Assembly: GCA_022763115.1 (NCBI GenBank)
Contig: JALEGJ010000127.1
Span: 1 to 50,518 of the forward strand
Direction of reading: 5' to 3'
Length of the DNA: 50,518 bases
Origin: Aquisalinus sp.
GTDB taxonomy: Bacteria > Pseudomonadota > Alphaproteobacteria > Caulobacterales > Parvularculaceae
A program made the position numbers and the translations under genes. Of this stretch, positions 15,778-24,950 are shown in pieces; positions within the stretch are counted from its first letter, which is position 1; every line of letters starts with the position of its first letter. The notes under the pieces are model-generated. The model saw nothing but the letters and a program-made list of their open reading frames with translations, did no database searches and was not told the origin of the DNA.

Positions 15778-17748
15778 ATGTTCAAGTCACTTCTTGTTGC
15801 CAATCGCGGTGAAATAGCCTGTCGGATCATGCGTACTGCAAAGCGTATGGGCCTGCGCACCATCGCTGTTTATTCCGATGCGGACAGAAATGCTTTACAT
15901 GTTCGTGAAGCTGACGAAGCGGTATATATAGGTCCACCGCCACCGTCAGAGAGCTACCTACAGATAGACCGCATTATCGAGGCTGCAAAACAGACCGGTG
16001 CTGAAGCAATCCACCCCGGCTATGGCTTTCTGTCAGAGAATACCAAATTCGCCAAGGCTCTTGCTGATACAGGTATAACGTTCGTCGGTCCCGATGCTGC
16101 CTGCATTGCTGCCATGGGGGACAAGATTGAGTCCAAGAGACTGGCAGAAGAAGCCGGTGTGCCGGGCGTGCCGGGTTATGCCGGGGACGATCAGTCAGAT
16201 GAAACTCTCATTCAGGCCGCCGAACACATCGGATTTCCGGTTATGGTCAAGGCCTCGGCTGGCGGTGGCGGTAAAGGTATGCGCCGTGTGTTCAGGCGCG
16301 AAGACCTGGAAGATGCTATTGACCTTGCCCGGCGAGAGGGGAAATCATCTTTTGGTGATGACCGCTTGCTGGTGGAAAAGCTCATTACACGTCCACGCCA
16401 TCTGGAAGTACAGATTGCCGGGGACAAGCACGGGAACGTCATTCATCTGCTGGAGCGGGATTGCTCTGTTCAACGCAACAACCAGAAAGTACTGGAAGAA
16501 GCCCCGGCGCCTAATCTGCCGGATAGTGTGAGAGAGAAATTGTTTTCTCGTGCTGTGGAACTGGCCAAGGCGATTAATTATAACAGTCTGGGTACAGTTG
16601 AATTTATTATGGGCGCGGATGATGATGAACCTGCGTTCCTTGAAATGAACACCCGTCTGCAGGTTGAGCATCCTGTCACTGAGTTTGTCACCGGACTTGA
16701 TCTTGTTGAATTACAGATCCGCATTGCTGCAGGTGAACCGCTGCCGCTCAAGCAATCTGACATCAAGGTAACAGGGCACGCAATTGAAGCGCGCGTCACC
16801 GCCGAAAAACCGGCCCAGAACTTTCTGCCCGATATAGGGCGCATTCATCACATCAAGTGGCCGGAAAATATCCGTATAGATGCGGGTGTACAGTCTGGTT
16901 CGGAAATCTCACAGTTTTATGACTCGATGATTGCGAAAGTGATTGCGCAGGGCAGTACACGTCAGGAGGCTTGTGACAGGCTGATAGGCGCTTTGCGCTC
17001 AACAGCCATCATGGGCGTCGAAAGCAATGTTGCTTTTCTGGCGGACTGCGCAGCCGCTCCGGATTTTTACAATGGCGAGGCGACGACATCTTTCCTCGGC
17101 GAGGTATTTCCGGACGGCTGGCAGGCAGATGAAAGTGAGCGCGAGACAGCGCGCGTTTGTGCTGCGGTCGTGTGGCAGGCACAGCGATCAGCAGCAGCCG
17201 GTTACAGCGGCTTCCGCGCCTTGAGTGGCGCCGGATTGCCTGCCCGCACTTTCCTGACTGTGCAGAAAGAGGGAGACGATCCGGTTGATCTGGTGCTCTC
17301 AAAATCAACAGAAGGCTACATGGTTACCCATTCGGATACGGCCAGCACTGTACGTGTTATTGAACTCTCTGAGAATGAAGCGGTACTGATGCGTGACGGT
17401 CACTGCAAGAAGGTCACGTTCTCCAACACGCCGGAGCATTTTTATCTCGGCTTTGATGGCCGCGTGCGCACATATTCCATCATGCCAACGGTTGAATACG
17501 CACGTGCCTTGGCGTTTGCCGGAGGCGGCAGTGGCGAGGTCACCAGTGACATGCCAGGCTCCATCGCAGAAGTGAAAGTGGCCGAGGGAGATATAGTTGA
17601 GGAGGGCGCGCCACTCGTTGTTATGGAGAGTATGAAACTGCTCATTACCCTGAAGGCATCAGTCGCTGGCAAGGTAACAGCTGTCAACGTGAAGCAGGGA
17701 GATCTCATCAATGCAGGCGATGTGCTTGTAGTGGTTGAGGAGGAGTAG
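15778..17748 (+). CDS. Acyl-CoA carboxylase, biotin carboxylase/biotin carrier (alpha) subunit
   Basis: Protein of 656 residues with a biotin carboxylase part (start LVANRGEIACRI; ATP-grasp glycine loop KASAGGGGKGMR; EMNTRLQVEHPVTE), a middle BT-like region, and a C-terminal biotinyl domain. The biotin site reads VMESMKLL with Lys620, 36 residues from the end, so Ser replaces the usual Ala of EAMKM and Leu replaces its last Met. It loads CO2 from bicarbonate with ATP onto biotin and hands it to the adjacent beta subunit. The layout equals LiuD or AtuF. It ends the operon and converges on the metallo-beta-lactamase gene without a visible terminator. Confidence 0.93.
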   Translation: MFKSLLVANRGEIACRIMRTAKRMGLRTIAVYSDADRNALHVREADEAVYIGPPPPSESYLQIDRIIEAAKQTGAEAIHPGYGFLSENTKFAKALADTGITFVGPDAACIAAMGDKIESKRLAEEAGVPGVPGYAGDDQSDETLIQAAEHIGFPVMVKASAGGGGKGMRRVFRREDLEDAIDLARREGKSSFGDDRLLVEKLITRPRHLEVQIAGDKHGNVIHLLERDCSVQRNNQKVLEEAPAPNLPDSVREKLFSRAVELAKAINYNSLGTVEFIMGADDDEPAFLEMNTRLQVEHPVTEFVTGLDLVELQIRIAAGEPLPLKQSDIKVTGHAIEARVTAEKPAQNFLPDIGRIHHIKWPENIRIDAGVQSGSEISQFYDSMIAKVIAQGSTRQEACDRLIGALRSTAIMGVESNVAFLADCAAAPDFYNGEATTSFLGEVFPDGWQADESERETARVCAAVVWQAQRSAAAGYSGFRALSGAGLPARTFLTVQKEGDDPVDLVLSKSTEGYMVTHSDTASTVRVIELSENEAVLMRDGHCKKVTFSNTPEHFYLGFDGRVRTYSIMPTVEYARALAFAGGGSGEVTSDMPGSIAEVKVAEGDIVEEGAPLVVMESMKLLITLKASVAGKVTAVNVKQGDLINAGDVLVVVEEE

Positions 17749-17779
17749 CTCCACGCACGCCAACCTACGTTTAGCTGGT

Positions 17780-18691
17780 TCAGTCTGATTGATCCAAGGC
17801 TGCTCTTTGCTTCGCAAGCGCTGCGTCAAACCATTCTTCCATCCGATCAATGAAAACAGGAAATTCTGTCTCATCTACAAAGGCAAGGGCATCGCCATCC
17901 ACCTGCCGTGCACGCTTTTCTTTCATCCCGAAGAAACCCGGATGGTTTGCCAGAAAAACATCTGGCACCCAATTGCCGACCTTCTCAAAAGTATAGCGGT
18001 AATCTGCGTTAATGCCCTCATATTGGGGTGGAGCCTCTAAACGGTTCAAAGCGACCGTTGCGGAACAAAAGATCAGAACTTCATAAGGCTGTCCGGCTTC
18101 TTCCACGGTGAGTGACCATGATGTGCACCCACGCGTGTGTCCGGGTGTCATATGCGCTGTCAGCGTAACATCGCCAAGAGTAACAGTCTCCTCATCAGCG
18201 ATGACCTTGTCGACAATGACTGGCGGAGCGCTGAGCCATGGCACATCCTCATAACCCAGATAATAGCCGCTTTCGAGTGCCGAGCGATCACCTTCACTGG
18301 CAATCAACTCTGCGCCGCTCATCTCCTTCATGGCGGCCAGGCCGCCTGAATGATCGAAGTGCGCATGAGTATTGAGAAGGATTTTAATCTCCCTTGGATC
18401 ATATCCCAGGTCGCGAATACTTTGTATAATGAGCGGTGCATTCTGTGGCGTACCCCCATCAATCAGGATATGCCCGTCAGGGGTCGGAATAAAGTAGATT
18501 GCCAACCCCTGCACACCAACAAAATGTAAATCACCAATCACCCTGAAAGGTTCCGCGGCTTGAAACCAGGTTGGTTGCAGGGTGCGAAAATCAGGGTTTT
18601 GCGCCGCCAGTTCTTCATTTTGCGCCAACGCGCGGGCGTTTAATCCCAAAGAGAGTGCAAGCAACGCCAGAACTGAAATGAATTTACACAT
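17780..18691 (-). CDS. Subclass B3 metallo-beta-lactamase
   Basis: Periplasmic zinc hydrolase of 303 residues with signal peptide (FISVLALLALSLGLNARALA, cut before QNEEL). The first zinc motif is NTHAHFDHSGG (HxHxDH, complete), the next ligand is His in TPGHTRGCTSW, and the last is His in ANHPGFFGMKEK. The Ser/His arrangement and HPGFF ending are those of subclass B3 (L1/THIN-B group). It would hydrolyse beta-lactams including carbapenems if active, though many environmental members are weak or have other roles. ATG 18691 follows AGGAG by seven bases; a GTG one codon earlier is less well placed. It is in a chromosomal setting next to a tRNA gene with no mobile element nearby. Confidence 0.88.
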   Translation of the reverse strand: MCKFISVLALLALSLGLNARALAQNEELAAQNPDFRTLQPTWFQAAEPFRVIGDLHFVGVQGLAIYFIPTPDGHILIDGGTPQNAPLIIQSIRDLGYDPREIKILLNTHAHFDHSGGLAAMKEMSGAELIASEGDRSALESGYYLGYEDVPWLSAPPVIVDKVIADEETVTLGDVTLTAHMTPGHTRGCTSWSLTVEEAGQPYEVLIFCSATVALNRLEAPPQYEGINADYRYTFEKVGNWVPDVFLANHPGFFGMKEKRARQVDGDALAFVDETEFPVFIDRMEEWFDAALAKQRAALDQSD

Positions 18692-18773
18692 CACAAGGCT
18701 CCTGATTGTGGCTGACCGAGAATATGCTTGTTGTTCCTGTTTTGCTCACAAGAGGCAACAGGGAAAACAGAAC

Positions 18774-18850
18774 TGGTGGGCCCGGAGGGACTCGAACCCC
18801 CGACCTAGCGGTTATGAGCCGCCAGCTCTAACCAACTGAGCTACAGGCCC
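18774..18850 (-). tRNA. tRNA with CAT anticodon (tRNA-Ile2 or elongator tRNA-Met)
   Basis: Complete 77-nt tRNA with encoded CCA (18774-18776). Acceptor GGGCCTG pairs with CGGGCCC (one T-G pair); D loop has AGTTGGTTA; anticodon loop CTCATAA gives CAT (complement at 18814-18816). It lacks initiator features such as a mismatch at position 1-72. C4-G69 and C5-G68 pairs are present, which are TilS recognition features of tRNA-Ile2, so a lysidine-modified isoleucine tRNA is a real possibility. Confidence 0.92.
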
Positions 18851-18942
18851 GCACAGTGGAATGAGACGCATATCAGCATTCCAGGGGAGAATGAAGCGAA
18901 AAATCCCTAGATCCGTCGCCTGACGCTCAAGTGGTCCGGGGG

Positions 18943-19839
18943 CTAGATGGCATCAAGTTTGCCAGCATTTTTTGCCAACAGATAATAGAATGTCACACGC
19001 TGCTTGTTGCGGTCAGCTTTCATGCTCTGGCAAACTTCTTCCACTGCGCGTTGAGCAGTCTCTTCGTTCATATCCAGCTTTTTGGCGCAGAAGCCATGAG
19101 CGACCTGATCCCGTTCTGCCTTGTCCGAGCAGGCGACCAATGATGCATCCCGGCTTTGCAACGCAATCCCCAGATGATTGACGATGCGCCGTATGACATC
19201 TTCGTCTGCATCAGGATCGTAACGACGTACATCATCAATATACTTGCTGGCCCGATCTGTATTGGCAGCACTGGTGCCACCTGCTGCTGCCGTGCCAGCA
19301 GCTCCCATAAGTGTATCTATCTGTGAGCCTTGATAAGAAGATGGCGTTTCGCCCTTGTCGTAGCGGCTGGCAAAGTCCGTATCCCCCCCGTCAGCGAGAA
19401 TAGCGGCCTGAGCCTGCCATTTATCCCGCTCAATACGTCCCGGGAATTGCAGTTTGCTGTCAATCCAGGCGACTTCAGCAGGTGTCCAGTCACGGATCTG
19501 ACGGAAGTAATAGACTCCGGTATCATTCAGAAGCCCCTCCAGTTTGGGGCCAATACCGCTGATCTTTTTCAAATCATCAGCAGGACCGTCAGTTGCCGTA
19601 TCATACAGCTTGGGCCTTGTTTCCTTCATTGTTGGGACTTCAGCAACGGGCAGGGGGTCTGTTGCCGGTTCTGGTTCAGCCAAAGCAGCGGCGGCAAGCA
19701 CCGTTGTGTCATGGGTGCCGGTTTCGCCCACGGTTTCTGTGTCCCGGTCGCGGCGGTACCATATCCACCAGCCAATCAGCAGCCCCAGCAAAAAGGCCAG
19801 CAACAACAAAATCCATTGATGTAAAATCAGCCAAACCAT
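18943..19839 (-). CDS. Membrane-anchored helix-hairpin-helix / DUF2853 protein
   Basis: Protein of 298 residues. A single N-terminal membrane helix (residues about 4-26) ends in WYRRDRD, so the positive-inside rule places the rest in the cytoplasm. A low-complexity acidic linker leads to a helix-hairpin-helix domain at about 85-145 (LKKISGIGPKLEGLLND, then FRQIRDWTPAEVAWIDSKL), the type also attached to NuoE and to ribosomal L21 in alphaproteobacteria. The last 100 residues (YDPDADEDVIRRIVNHLGIA to TFYYLLAKNAGKL) match the DUF2853 family. Function unknown; the HhH suggests nucleic acid or protein binding at the membrane. It begins 21 bp after the OmpA-like gene stops, so they form an operon. 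Confidence 0.8.
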   Translation of the reverse strand: MVWLILHQWILLLLAFLLGLLIGWWIWYRRDRDTETVGETGTHDTTVLAAAALAEPEPATDPLPVAEVPTMKETRPKLYDTATDGPADDLKKISGIGPKLEGLLNDTGVYYFRQIRDWTPAEVAWIDSKLQFPGRIERDKWQAQAAILADGGDTDFASRYDKGETPSSYQGSQIDTLMGAAGTAAAGGTSAANTDRASKYIDDVRRYDPDADEDVIRRIVNHLGIALQSRDASLVACSDKAERDQVAHGFCAKKLDMNEETAQRAVEEVCQSMKADRNKQRVTFYYLLAKNAGKLDAI

Positions 19840-19860
19840 CTGATGACTCCTGCTTTAATT

Positions 19861-21027
19861 TCAGTCCTGTTGATCCCGCTGGATCGTAAACTCGATACGC
19901 CGGTTCTGGGCACGTCCGGCAGCTGTTGCATTCGGTGCGATTGGGCGACTTTGTCCATAACCCTGTGCAGACATACGAGACACGGGCACACCATTTTCCG
20001 CCATGAAAGTGAGTACGGACTGGGCCCTTTCAACACTAAGCTGTTGATTACCCGCAGCCGATCCGGTCGCGTCTGTATGTCCAGCAACTTCGACCCGGAA
20101 ATTCTGGCACCGCGACAAGGTTTCTGCCACTCGCTCCAGTAGCGGTCGACTCTCCGGCAGTATCACAGCACTGCCGGAACGGAATTGAACAGTGTTATCG
20201 CGCATCATCTCATTCAGCTTATCCTGACAGAGGTCTGCGGCTTCTTCAGTTGCCTCCAATGCTTCGGGCGCTGGTGCTGGAGCCGGTTCAGGTTCAGGCG
20301 CTAAAAAACTGATTTCTGCAATGCTGTTGAAAGCGTCGCCAGTAAGATTCAGGTCTTGCTCTGCCAGTTGCTTGTCTTCGGCACTGGCAGCGATGCCATT
20401 CAGGACAAACTCGCTGTCTGATGCCCTTACATAACCACTTTCCAGCTTGGCCAAGCCGTTCAGATGCGCGGACGCTGCCTGAGTCCAATTGCCAGTGGGC
20501 GCCCCCCGTGCGATCACCAGTTCGTCGACAACGCCACCAGGAAACAGGGCTTCTGCCTCATTCACCAGGCGCGCGCGAATATCTTCGCTAGGGACAAAGC
20601 CGCGCAGTACAACCCGGCCACTGTCATTAGACTCGGCTACAAATGTGAAAGGTGTCGCTACCGGTAGCAGTTCCTCTTGCGGTTCCGGATCTGCAAAACC
20701 GGCAAAGTTACGTACATTGCCGGTTTCGACAACGGTAATGCCACCAGCGCTGATGCCGCCAGCCCAGGTGGAATGGCGCACGATGTCAGCTGCACGATCT
20801 ATTTCCTCGGCAGATACAGCGGTGCCTTGCAGTATGGCCTTTTGGCCATCCATCTCTACGCTGGCCCAGTCAAACCCGGCCTCAGCCAGATCTGCTTCAG
20901 CAGCGGCCAGCAGACGGGCTTCCGCGCGCTCCGGGGTTGTTTGCGGAAAAACCTCAAAATAAAATCCGAAGCAGCCAAGAACAGCCAAAGCGATCAAGCC
21001 GATCAGAAATTTATTGATTGCGCTCAT
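19861..21027 (-). CDS. Inner-membrane-anchored BON-like/OmpA-family peptidoglycan-binding protein
   Basis: Envelope protein of 388 residues. An uncleaved signal anchor (FLIGLIALAVLGCFGFYF, after Lys6) leaves the rest in the periplasm. Residues about 40-175 hold two BON-like alpha-beta segments (AEEIDRAADIVRHSTWAGG and RARLVNEAEALFPGGVVDEL), then a third about 180-240. A Pro-Ala-Glu linker (PEPEPAPAPAPEA, about 245-260) precedes an OmpA C-terminal domain: FRSGSAVILPESRPLLERVA, VAGHTDATGS, then NQQLSVERA and NRRIEF, which bind diaminopimelate of peptidoglycan. It would tether the inner membrane to the wall. It is the first gene of a pair with the TM-HhH-DUF2853 gene. Confidence 0.85.
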   Translation of the reverse strand: MSAINKFLIGLIALAVLGCFGFYFEVFPQTTPERAEARLLAAAEADLAEAGFDWASVEMDGQKAILQGTAVSAEEIDRAADIVRHSTWAGGISAGGITVVETGNVRNFAGFADPEPQEELLPVATPFTFVAESNDSGRVVLRGFVPSEDIRARLVNEAEALFPGGVVDELVIARGAPTGNWTQAASAHLNGLAKLESGYVRASDSEFVLNGIAASAEDKQLAEQDLNLTGDAFNSIAEISFLAPEPEPAPAPAPEALEATEEAADLCQDKLNEMMRDNTVQFRSGSAVILPESRPLLERVAETLSRCQNFRVEVAGHTDATGSAAGNQQLSVERAQSVLTFMAENGVPVSRMSAQGYGQSRPIAPNATAAGRAQNRRIEFTIQRDQQD

Positions 21028-21226
21028 TGTGTTCCCCTCGGCACTTGTAAAAACAAGATAACCTGACAGTCATTGTCGACATTCTAGTGCAAAAGCCCTT
21101 GAATTAGAATGCCTTTTCCAACTTACACCTTAAGGCCGATTCCGGCAGCCATGCGACTCCAGCAAGTTGCGCGATGGCACCCTGCGCACAGGTTCTCAAA
21201 ACTCTTCAAACAACTGCGCTTGTGCG

Positions 21227-21255
21227 TTGAAAGTCACCCGCATCACGCTTACTTT
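21227..21255 (+). promoter_or_regulatory. Weak promoter candidate for the beta-oxidation operon
   Basis: TTGAAA (21227-21232), 17 bases, TACTTT (21250-21255), about 75 bp before the thiolase start. The whole gap 21028-21329 (302 bp) holds no gene. It also has a 7-bp inverted repeat, CATTCTA at 21080-21086 and TAGAATG at 21105-21111, that could be an operator. Neither is strong. Confidence 0.3.
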
Positions 21256-21329
21256 CCGCGCCATATCAGGCGACCGGGTAACCATGTCCGCAAGCCACCC
21301 ACAAACAGCCTCTCGAAAGGAAGCGACCC

Positions 21330-22541
21330 ATGGCAGAAGCCTATATTTATGACGCCGTCAGAACTCCGCGCGGCAAAGGCAAGTCCGACGGAACCCTGCA
21401 TGAAATCACGCCAGTGCATCTGGCAACGCAAGTGCTGGAAGCTATCCGTGACCGCAACAACCTGGATACCGAAAATGTTGATGACGTGATCCTCGGTTGC
21501 GTCAGCCCGGTGGGTGAGCAGGGCGCAGATATTGCCCGCGTCGCCGTTTTGCAGGCAGATTACGCCCAGTCCACGGCAGGCGTTCAGATCAACCGCTTCT
21601 GTGCCTCCGGTCTGGAAGCAACCAACATGGCCGCAGCCAAAGTCATGTCTGGCGAAGCCGATATGGCAATCGGTGGCGGTGTTGAAAGCATGTCCCGCGT
21701 GCCGATGGGCTCAGATGGCGGTGCCATGGTGTCGGATCCGGCTGTCGCGATCAAAAACTACTTCGTTCCGCAAGGCATTTCTGCCGATGTGATCGCGACG
21801 AAGTATGGCTTTTCACGTGATGATGTGGATTCTTACGCTGTGGAGAGCCAGAAGCGTGCGGCTAAATCCTGGGAAGAGAATCGCTTCGAAAAGTCCGTGG
21901 TTCCAGTGAAGGACGTCATGGGCGAAGTGATCCTCAGCCACGACGAAACCGTCCGTCCGGACACAGACATGCAGTCTCTTGGTGCTCTTAACCCGTCTTT
22001 TGCGATGATGGGTGAGGGGATGCCGGGCTTTGATACGATTGCCATTCAGCGCTACCCGGAACTGGAAAAAGTTCACCACGTTCACCATGCCGGTAATTCT
22101 TCCGGCATCGTTGATGGCGCAGCCGGCATTTTGATCGGCACGAAGGAAATTGGCGAAAAACTGGGCCTGACACCACGCGCGAAAATTCGTGCGATGGCCT
22201 CAACCGGTTCTGAGCCAACCATCATGCTCACAGGTCCTGAGTTCGTGACGCAAAAGCTGCTGAAGCGTGCTGGCATGGACAAGAAGGATATTGATTTGTG
22301 GGAACTGAACGAGGCCTTCGCTTCTGTTGTGCTGCGCTATATGCAGGCCCTCGACCTTGACCATAACGAAATCAATGTTTGCGGTGGTGCCATCGCTATG
22401 GGGCACCCGTTGGGCGCAACCGGCGCCATGATCCTTGGGACGGTGCTGGACGAACTGGAGCGTACCGGCAAGGAAACAGCTCTCGCAACGCTTTGCGTTG
22501 GTGGCGGCATGGGTACAGCAACAGTCATCGAACGCGTCTAA
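21330..22541 (+). CDS. fadA: Acetyl-CoA acyltransferase / thiolase
   Basis: Thiolase of 403 residues that cleaves 3-ketoacyl-CoA with CoA in the last step of beta-oxidation. The nucleophile is Cys91 in [15 protein letters not shown], and the C-terminal catalytic pair is His359 in [11 protein letters not shown] and Cys389 in LCVGGGMG. Length and motifs are complete. An AAAGGAAG ribosome binding site precedes ATG 21330. Homologues are often annotated acetyl-CoA C-acetyltransferase; its place 27 bp before a FadJ-type gene makes a degradative role likely, and the symbol is given on that basis. It could also make acetoacetyl-CoA for storage polymer, given the phasin genes 10 kb away. Confidence 0.92.
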   Translation: MAEAYIYDAVRTPRGKGKSDGTLHEITPVHLATQVLEAIRDRNNLDTENVDDVILGCVSPVGEQGADIARVAVLQADYAQSTAGVQINRFCASGLEATNMAAAKVMSGEADMAIGGGVESMSRVPMGSDGGAMVSDPAVAIKNYFVPQGISADVIATKYGFSRDDVDSYAVESQKRAAKSWEENRFEKSVVPVKDVMGEVILSHDETVRPDTDMQSLGALNPSFAMMGEGMPGFDTIAIQRYPELEKVHHVHHAGNSSGIVDGAAGILIGTKEIGEKLGLTPRAKIRAMASTGSEPTIMLTGPEFVTQKLLKRAGMDKKDIDLWELNEAFASVVLRYMQALDLDHNEINVCGGAIAMGHPLGATGAMILGTVLDELERTGKETALATLCVGGGMGTATVIERV

Positions 22542-22568
22542 GTCAAAACGAATACGGAAAATTATATC

Positions 22569-24764
22569 ATGTCATACGAAACACTTTCCTTTGAGGTTGA
22601 TGGTGACGGCATTGCGCTGTTGACGATTGATCTGCCTGGCCAGTCCATGAATGTCTGGAATCAACAGCTGACGGAAGAATTCAAGAAAGCGGTTGATGAA
22701 ATCCTTGCCGACGAGAAAATCGTCGGCACTGTTATTACATCCGGTAAGGACTCAGGCTTTCTGGCCGGCGCTGACCTGCGCATGTTGGGCAGCCAGACAC
22801 AAGGCGGCCCGACCACAGCCGAAATCTTTGAAGGCGCCATCGGCATGAACAATATGTTCCGCCGCATGGAAACCGGGGGCCATACAGCCAAAGAACTTGC
22901 CAAAGGTGCTACAACGAAACCGTTCGCAGTTGCTATCAACGGTTTAGCTCTTGGTGGCGGTCTGGAAGTTTGCCTTGCGAGCCACTATCGCGTTGCGTCA
23001 GACTCGCCAAAAGTACAGTTGGGTCTACCAGAAGCGCTAGTCGGCCTGTTGCCGGGCGCCGGTGGCACACAGCGCACACCACGCCTTATCGGTATGCAGA
23101 ACGCCATGATGCTTTGCACCTCGGGCAGACCTATGAAGGCAGACGAGGCTCTGTCCAAAGGCCTGATCCATGAAATTGCACCGCACGATCAAATCGTCGC
23201 AAAGGCAAAAGAGTGGGTCAAAGCAAACCCGAAAGTGCGCCAGCCATGGGATGAGAAGAAGTTCAAGTTCCCGGGCGGACAGGGCGCCATGGACCCGCGT
23301 GTCGTGCCAATCCTCGCTGGGTCTGCAGCTATGTCTCAGGTCCAGACCTGGCACAACATGCCACAAATCGACAAGATACTGTCCTGTATCTATGAAGGCT
23401 CCATCGTACCTATCGAGACTGCCCTTCGTATCGAGAGCAAATACTTCACCACACTGATCCAGTCTGCCCAGACGCAGAACATGATCCGTTCCCTGTTCGT
23501 CAACAAGCAGGCAGCGGAAAAAGGTGCAAAGCGTCCGAAGAATGTCGAGGCGACAACCATCAACAAGGTAGCTGTTCTCGGGGCCGGCATGATGGGTGCC
23601 GGAATTGCGTATGTGACAGCAAAGGCTGGCATGGAAGTTGTGCTGCTCGACCGCGAAGTGGCATACGCAGAGAAGGGCAAGGACTACTCTCGCAAGCTTA
23701 ACGACAAAGGTGTGTCACGCGGCAAGCTATCGAAAGAGAAGTCCGAGGAAATGCTTTCCCGCATCACCCCGACCGAGAATTATGATGACATCGCAGATGT
23801 TGATCTCGTGATTGAAGCTGTATTCGAGGACCCGGGCATCAAGGCGGATGTTATCAAGAAAACGGAAGCGGTCATCGGCAAGGATAAAATCTTTGCCTCC
23901 AACACATCAACACTGCCAATCACAGGACTTGCCAAACACTCAGAGCGGGCGGATCAGTTTATCGGCATCCATTTCTTCTCTCCGGTAGACAAGATGCCAT
24001 TGGTGGAAATCATTCCGGGTGAGGAGAGTAATGACCTCTCTCTCGCCACAGCGCTTGATTATGTGAAGAAAATCAAGAAGACGCCAATCGTGGTGAAAGA
24101 CACACGTGGTTTCTACACGAACCGCGTTGTGCCGCCATATTGTAACGAAGCGATGCTGATGGTTACGGAAGGCGTGAACCCGGCACTGATTGATAACTGC
24201 GCGCGCATCCTCGGGATGCCGGTTGGGCCGCTTGCTCTGGTCGATGAGACATCACAGGAACTGGGCTTGCGTATCTCCAAGGCAACACGCGAGGAATTGG
24301 GCGAAGAGGCAATGCCACGTGGCCCGGTTGATGATCTTCTGGAATTGTTCGTTGAGAAACTTGGCCGTAAGGGCCGCAAGTCCGGCGGCGGCTTCTATGA
24401 GTACCCGGAAGGTGGCAAGAAGCATCTGTGGCAGGGCTTGGAAGAACATTATCCGCTGGCGGATAACCAGCCAAGCCAGGAAGAGGTTATTGAGCGCCTC
24501 TTGTACAGCCAGCTTGTGCCCGCAGCCCAGTGCTTCCACGATGGTGTGGTCTTTGACCCTGAGTCAGCTGATCTCGGCGCCATCTTTGGTTGGGGTTTTG
24601 CGCCATGGACAGGCGGACCAATGAGCCACATCGACACGATCGGCATGGAGGAATTTGTCCGTACGGCTGAGCGTCTTGCGCAACAGCATGGCTCCCGTTT
24701 CGCACCGCCACCATCCTTCCGGGATATGGCAGAGAAAGGCGAGAAGCTGTATAAAGCGGCTTAA
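22569..24764 (+). CDS. fadJ: Multifunctional fatty-acid oxidation enzyme: enoyl-CoA hydratase / 3-hydroxyacyl-CoA dehydrogenase
   Basis: Fused enzyme of 731 residues. The N-terminal crotonase domain has both hydratase glutamates, in LALGGGLEVCLA and QLGLPEALVGLLPGAGG. The NAD-binding Rossmann domain starts at about residue 330 (VAVLGAGMMGAGIAYV) and continues with ASNTSTLPITGL and the catalytic histidine in GIHFFSPVDKMPLVEI. Two C-terminal helical domains follow (NRVVPPYCNEAML; FGWGFAPWTGGP). It would hydrate trans-2-enoyl-CoA and oxidise the L-3-hydroxy product, passing 3-ketoacyl-CoA to the thiolase encoded just before it. It is closer in style to FadJ than to FadB. A clear terminator follows. 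Confidence 0.94.
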   Translation: MSYETLSFEVDGDGIALLTIDLPGQSMNVWNQQLTEEFKKAVDEILADEKIVGTVITSGKDSGFLAGADLRMLGSQTQGGPTTAEIFEGAIGMNNMFRRMETGGHTAKELAKGATTKPFAVAINGLALGGGLEVCLASHYRVASDSPKVQLGLPEALVGLLPGAGGTQRTPRLIGMQNAMMLCTSGRPMKADEALSKGLIHEIAPHDQIVAKAKEWVKANPKVRQPWDEKKFKFPGGQGAMDPRVVPILAGSAAMSQVQTWHNMPQIDKILSCIYEGSIVPIETALRIESKYFTTLIQSAQTQNMIRSLFVNKQAAEKGAKRPKNVEATTINKVAVLGAGMMGAGIAYVTAKAGMEVVLLDREVAYAEKGKDYSRKLNDKGVSRGKLSKEKSEEMLSRITPTENYDDIADVDLVIEAVFEDPGIKADVIKKTEAVIGKDKIFASNTSTLPITGLAKHSERADQFIGIHFFSPVDKMPLVEIIPGEESNDLSLATALDYVKKIKKTPIVVKDTRGFYTNRVVPPYCNEAMLMVTEGVNPALIDNCARILGMPVGPLALVDETSQELGLRISKATREELGEEAMPRGPVDDLLELFVEKLGRKGRKSGGGFYEYPEGGKKHLWQGLEEHYPLADNQPSQEEVIERLLYSQLVPAAQCFHDGVVFDPESADLGAIFGWGFAPWTGGPMSHIDTIGMEEFVRTAERLAQQHGSRFAPPPSFRDMAEKGEKLYKAA

Positions 24765-24789
24765 GTCACTCAAGATTCCACGATTCTGA

Positions 24790-24815
24790 AACGGCGCCTG
24801 CGTGGCGCCGTTTTT
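24790..24815 (+). terminator. Rho-independent terminator after fadJ
   Basis: Stem AACGGCGCC (24790-24798) and GGCGCCGTT (24804-24812) with a five-base loop and a T run (24811-24815). It closes the thiolase-fadJ operon 25 bp after the stop. Confidence 0.92.
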
Positions 24816-24950
24816 CATGAATATGTTTATCGAAACAGAGATAAGTTTTGCGGAAATTCGATAGAAACATTGTTGTCGTTACCGCTGCAGTTCATCGCTG
24901 ACGTCCCCCGGCGGAACGATTAGAATGTGACCGAAAAGGAAAGTTTCAAC

